DNA of 64,000 nucleotides from Adiantum capillus-veneris (lineage: Eukaryota; Streptophyta; Polypodiopsida; Polypodiales; Pteridaceae), in the NCBI GenBank assembly GCA_014529385.2, contig CM043950.1, positions 79,850,343-79,914,342 of the forward strand. Direction: 5' to 3'. The notes under the pieces were generated by a model. It had not been told where the DNA came from. It did not search any database and was given only the letters and a program-made list of their open reading frames with translations. Within the stretch, counting starts at the first letter, position 1. The number at the start of each line of letters is the position of its first letter. The position numbers and the translations under genes were made by a program. Below are positions 60,626-64,000 of the stretch, piece by piece.

Positions 60626-62015
60626 TTATTTAGAGAAGAGATGAGTGCATATTATAAAATTGATACTTACTATGTACATAAGCAATAGATAGATAGTGAG
60701 AGATTTTATCAGCTGTAGAATCCTCAGGAGCAAATGAAAAGCCATAGGCTCTCCCAACTGTGATGCAAACGTGTCTTCCACTACCATTGCTTCTTGGAGA
60801 ACCAAGCTTACGTGCTCCTCAAGCATACCCTTTGCTGTAGGTCCTTCAAATGGACTACACTATACATGACCTACCATGTCAATCTTCATCCACCCTAGCT
60901 TGTGATACTTCATCTTCAACAACTTCGGGTGAGAGCAAATCTAATTGCTCAATCATTAGCTCTTGAATGTCAACCTGCTCGTCTAGGACCGCTTGTACAA
61001 CCATATCATCGGCTAAGCAAGAAAGAAAGCCATGATCTATCACCTCGTTCTCTGGTATGTTGACATCGTCCACACCTTCTGGAATGCACTACCGCTCTTC
61101 AATACAATTGGTAGGGAAAGGTTGCCCAACCCCTTGGCTAGCTTCTTCCTGTACAACTTCGACCATCGCTTTGTCAATATCTTCAAACTTTTCCTGCAAG
61201 CTCTGATCCATAGCTTCATTTGATTCTTCATGCATACACTCTTCGGCTAGGACCGCATCCTTGCTAGCCGGGCTAACAGACTCTTGTACAGCAGCACACC
61301 AAATTGAAGTACAAATTGAAATGAATGACCAGAATGGCTTAACAATGGCAAAGCAGCTATCTCTTTGACGCTTGAACTCCCCTTTGGCTTCATGGCATGA
61401 TGCAACTCCTTTTTCGAGCTATATCCATAGTCTGCCAGCTTCAACAAACCCACCTCCAACTTCTTCTTTGCTTTCTTGCTCTTTGCCTTGGCTAAGGAGA
61501 CATCATCTTCATAACTTTCCACATCGGAAAGCTCGACCTTCTCTCTAATCTTTGGATGTAGACACTCCAAAAACCTCTAACTTGAAGTAGTCGTTGCCTC
61601 GAGATTGTGTAGCAGCTTCTAATTGCTTCCAAATATCTTCAAATTTCTTTAAAAAGGTTGTAAACTCACCGCTTACATCTTGCTTCAAAACCTTCAGTTT
61701 TGCATCCAATTCTGTAGGCGAAATTCTTTGCTTGAAGTCTTGAATAAACCGAGCTCGAACCAGCTTCCATGACTGCCGATCAGGAACTTCTAACCCCTTG
61801 AACCAAGCTTTGGCTTTCCCTCACATCACTAGCGGCATATCCCTTGACTTGGACTTGTTGGTCACCATCCGCATCAACAACATCCAGAGCTCCACATCTG
61901 ACATCCAATCTTTAGCATCTTGCTCATCAGAAAACACTAACTCACAATCTGACACCATGTTATTGCACCATGCCATCACTTGAGCGATAAGTGTGATCCT
62001 CAGTGGGGGCACCAC
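60626..62015 (-). pseudogene. Retrotransposon gag remnant inside element F
   Basis: Minus-strand frames from 62015 give WCNNMVSDCELVFSDEQDAKDW, then across a stop a stretch with AWFKGLEVPDRQSWKLVRARF, FKQRISPTELDAKLKVLKQD and FTTFLKKFEDIWKQL. This is the helical W-rich pattern of plant retrotransposon gag. Downstream are acidic fragments (61570-60879). Stops interrupt the frame, and no protease, RT or integrase follows. Confidence 0.6.
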
Positions 62016-62019
62016 AAGA

Positions 62020-63482
62020 TGGAAAGGGGGAAATGGGAAAAACCATCAGCACACACTATGAATGCCTCTCTATAGCCCATTGATTTCACAGCACCCCAAT
62101 CCCCTACGAAACACACATCGAGATACCCACTCAGCAAACAATCAATGTCCAATCTGACCAACCCTAATTGTATACACAATTGGTTTTAAATCATGCAATA
62201 AATTATCCCAATCTATGACCCTTGATAGCATCATACACACATATACAAGTAGTCCCGACACTCACAAACACCCCAAAAATGTGCAGATACCCAATAACCC
62301 AGTATGCAATCATAACATCAAGCCTCAACCCTTTAGAGAGCACTCCCATCCAAAAAGAACTAATCCCGACTCATTCGAAATCTCAAGACCAATGGCCTAC
62401 TTAAGTTTGTCCACAAGCTTGCATATACCACAACCATAGAGGTAGCACTTACTCACTAGACACACCCCAAAACTAGGCACGTATCACAGAATTGTACCCT
62501 TTGCGCACACCTCACTTGCCACTCAGATACGCGATAGTACGTATAGAGGAATAAGAGCAGGAGAGAAAATGCTGTATACCCACTCAAGCATCAAGAATCA
62601 AGAGAAAGGCTTCAATTGGTGTATTTACAACAATGAAATCTTACTTAGGCCTGCTGCTTTGTTCTCTATGTAAGCCGGTCCTCGTTCACATTTCCTTCCA
62701 ATCTCTGAGATTTTCTAAGCAACTTATGCTACCTGCTTCTCATATGACAATCCACTTCTTGGATCCTTGACAGCCACCCTCTGATCAGCTCCATGCACTC
62801 ATGCGCCCGGCAGCATCATCCCATGCATATGATGGCCCTTTATTTAGTACTCTCATCTCCTTTCTAGCGCTCTCGAACAGCCCCTCTCCTTCTTCTCGAT
62901 AACTGATGGCCAAGTCGTACAACCTTCAGCTCTCCTTCTCATGCCGCTTTCCACCCCCTAGATGGGGCCCCTTCTTCTCCTTACCATGCAGTTGGCGTTT
63001 TTTTTCCTGCATGCCCACCACCTTTCAACATTTCTTTTTTTATCAAGCCCTTCCCACGACCCTTGCTTGCCCTGACCATCAGAACAAAAAGCTTCCTTAT
63101 GCAATACTACGACCAATTGCCGTCCATCAGCTATTGAACTTGTCAAGCTTGGACAATTGCCTTGAATACATCACGGTACCTCATGCAATCCACACACCAT
63201 AATATCACCGCCATCCAAAATGGTTGTCAAACCATTGCCATTTGGCATACATACCACGGCAACACTTCACGACAATTTCCATCAAGCTGCTGTGAAACCT
63301 CCCAATTTGGCAAAGCTTCGGAACAACATTCGACCAACTTAGAGCCACATTTAGGATACACATCATGTACCACTTGTTCCAGGCTACATCTAGCACTTGC
63401 CAAAGTCTACAACCATCAACCTCCATGATGCCCTATAAGTGTTGCTAACACTTCCATGGGTCGACAAATTCTAGGTGCACCA
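62020..63482 (-). repeat. 5' LTR of element F (about 1.5 kb, internally deleted)
   Basis: Partner of 58.44-60.58 kb. Relative to that copy it lacks a roughly 650-bp central stretch. A candidate primer-binding site, TGGTGCCCCCAC on the minus strand, lies just inside at about 62.0 kb. Confidence 0.6.
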
Positions 63483-63489
63483 ATGTTCA

Positions 63490-64000
63490 GGACCACCTCC
63501 TCCAAGAACATTAAGTCACAATTCTTGCATCATGGTCATCATGTCTTGCATATTTCGTTGTAACGGTTCAGAATTAGCAGCCCTTTGAACAGGTTGGCTT
63601 CCAGCTTCTACCTGATTCTTCTGCTTTTGGCCACCATTATTTTGTACCAAGACCGCTTTTCCATATTCATTAAGTCTTTGAGCCTTCCATTCTTTCTCTC
63701 TGGCAATACAGACTGGCTCCGTGAAGGTGATGAGTCTGTTTAGCTCGACTTTGAACTTAAGACTTTCTTAAACGGTCCTTCTTTAACATGGATGGGGTGA
63801 TTTCATTTCCAAAACCTCAGGCCCATTTATCCCATAAATGGGTGAACTCCATGACAAAATCATCAACACTCTCAGTACCTTTTGAGTGTACCCAAAATTT
63901 TATGTCAAATTTCATCACGTACTTCAATGAATGGATATTGTGCCCAGAAAGCTTGCTTCACACGATTGTAATCCCCTAGATTTTTTGCTTGCATCAACTC
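63490..64000 (-). pseudogene. Gypsy E gag N-terminal/middle fragment
   Basis: On the minus strand the frame from the right edge gives ELMQAKNLGDYNRVKQAFWA, QYPFIEVRDE and, after a frame change, SVDDFVMEFTHLWDKWA, the gag helical core. Nearer element F it gives VQRAANSEPLQRNMQDMMTM. Stops are frequent. It continues beyond the window. Confidence 0.6.

Larger units (their letters stand above)
58440..63482 (-). mobile_element. LTR element F nested in gypsy E: two long direct repeats around a gag fragment
   Basis: About 58.44-60.58 kb and 62.02-63.48 kb are direct repeats; on the minus strand both begin TGGTGCACCTAGAATT and share long near-identical stretches. Between them (60.6-62.0 kb) is a minus-strand gag remnant, with no pol. 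It is therefore probably a non-autonomous or internally deleted LTR element. Target duplications could not be resolved, so the boundaries are approximate. Confidence 0.65.
54240..64000 (-). mobile_element. Ty3/gypsy retrotransposon E, decayed, split by LTR element F, running off the right edge
   Basis: On the minus strand the order is gag fragment (64.0-63.49 kb), a nested LTR element (63.48-58.44 kb), gag zinc knuckle (58.35-58.27 kb), protease, RT, RNase H and integrase down to 54.43 kb. This is gypsy order, with integrase last. Its own LTRs were not identified; the 3' LTR should lie left of 54.43 kb, where the TATAAAA-containing stretch at about 54.21 kb is a candidate, and the 5' LTR lies beyond the window. 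Confidence 0.75.

Overview
The window is nuclear DNA of a large, repeat-rich plant genome. It holds Ty1/copia and Ty3/gypsy polyprotein remains, CACTA (En/Spm) TNP2 transposase remains with DUF4218/DUF4216-type regions, GT-AG introns and long GA/TA microsatellites. Element families like the DUF7869-type protein make me favour a seed-free streptophyte (fern, lycophyte or charophyte) over a flowering plant; this is inference only. No rRNA, tRNA or ordinary host gene was recognised.

The layout is a set of nested insertions, several resolved to the base. (A) An outer CACTA-like element starts before the window; its broken TNP2 tail is at 1-1905 and its second gene and subterminal repeats at about 52.2-54.2 kb. 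(B) A second CACTA element, 1988-51635, sits in A with TIR CACTACAACA and a TCT target duplication. (copia) A 6.2-kb Ty1/copia element, 4176-10375, lies in B with two 192-bp LTRs and TSD CCTAC. (C) A small LTR element, 14944-51629, entered B exactly within B's terminal TIR (TSD GTAGT). (D) A 34.1-kb DNA element, 16635-50772, entered a tandem repeat inside C (TIR AAGACCATATTAGGTA, TSD CAAT). To the right, 54.4-64.0 kb is a decayed Ty3/gypsy element (E, minus strand) split by another LTR element (F).

Element D is the striking part. On the minus strand it carries an intact 1075-aa DUF7869-type, RNase-H-fold transposase candidate. On the plus strand a three-exon gene has a 1041-codon spliced frame that joins a ParB/sulfiredoxin-like domain, a region arranged like a beta-class DNA amino-methyltransferase with an altered DPPY motif, and a C-terminal SET domain. 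Next is a 394-aa FCP1/HAD-phosphatase-like protein, then a broken divergent paralog. The rest of D, including the 2.6-kb intron of the ParB/SET gene, is filled with an iterated 20-bp word, TTGGACAAGTGGTGGACCTT, and variants (roughly 150 copies estimated by eye, not counted). The word reads on the plus strand in the left two thirds of D and mostly on the minus strand from 43 kb on. It contains TGGAC twice, 11 bp apart, and has no CG or CHG site.

Taken together, D looks like a self-contained giant cargo-bearing transposon with its own chromatin or DNA-modification-type proteins and a very large array of putative binding sites. Mobility, methyltransferase activity and site binding are inferences; the ends, the splice frame and the array are read directly from the sequence.
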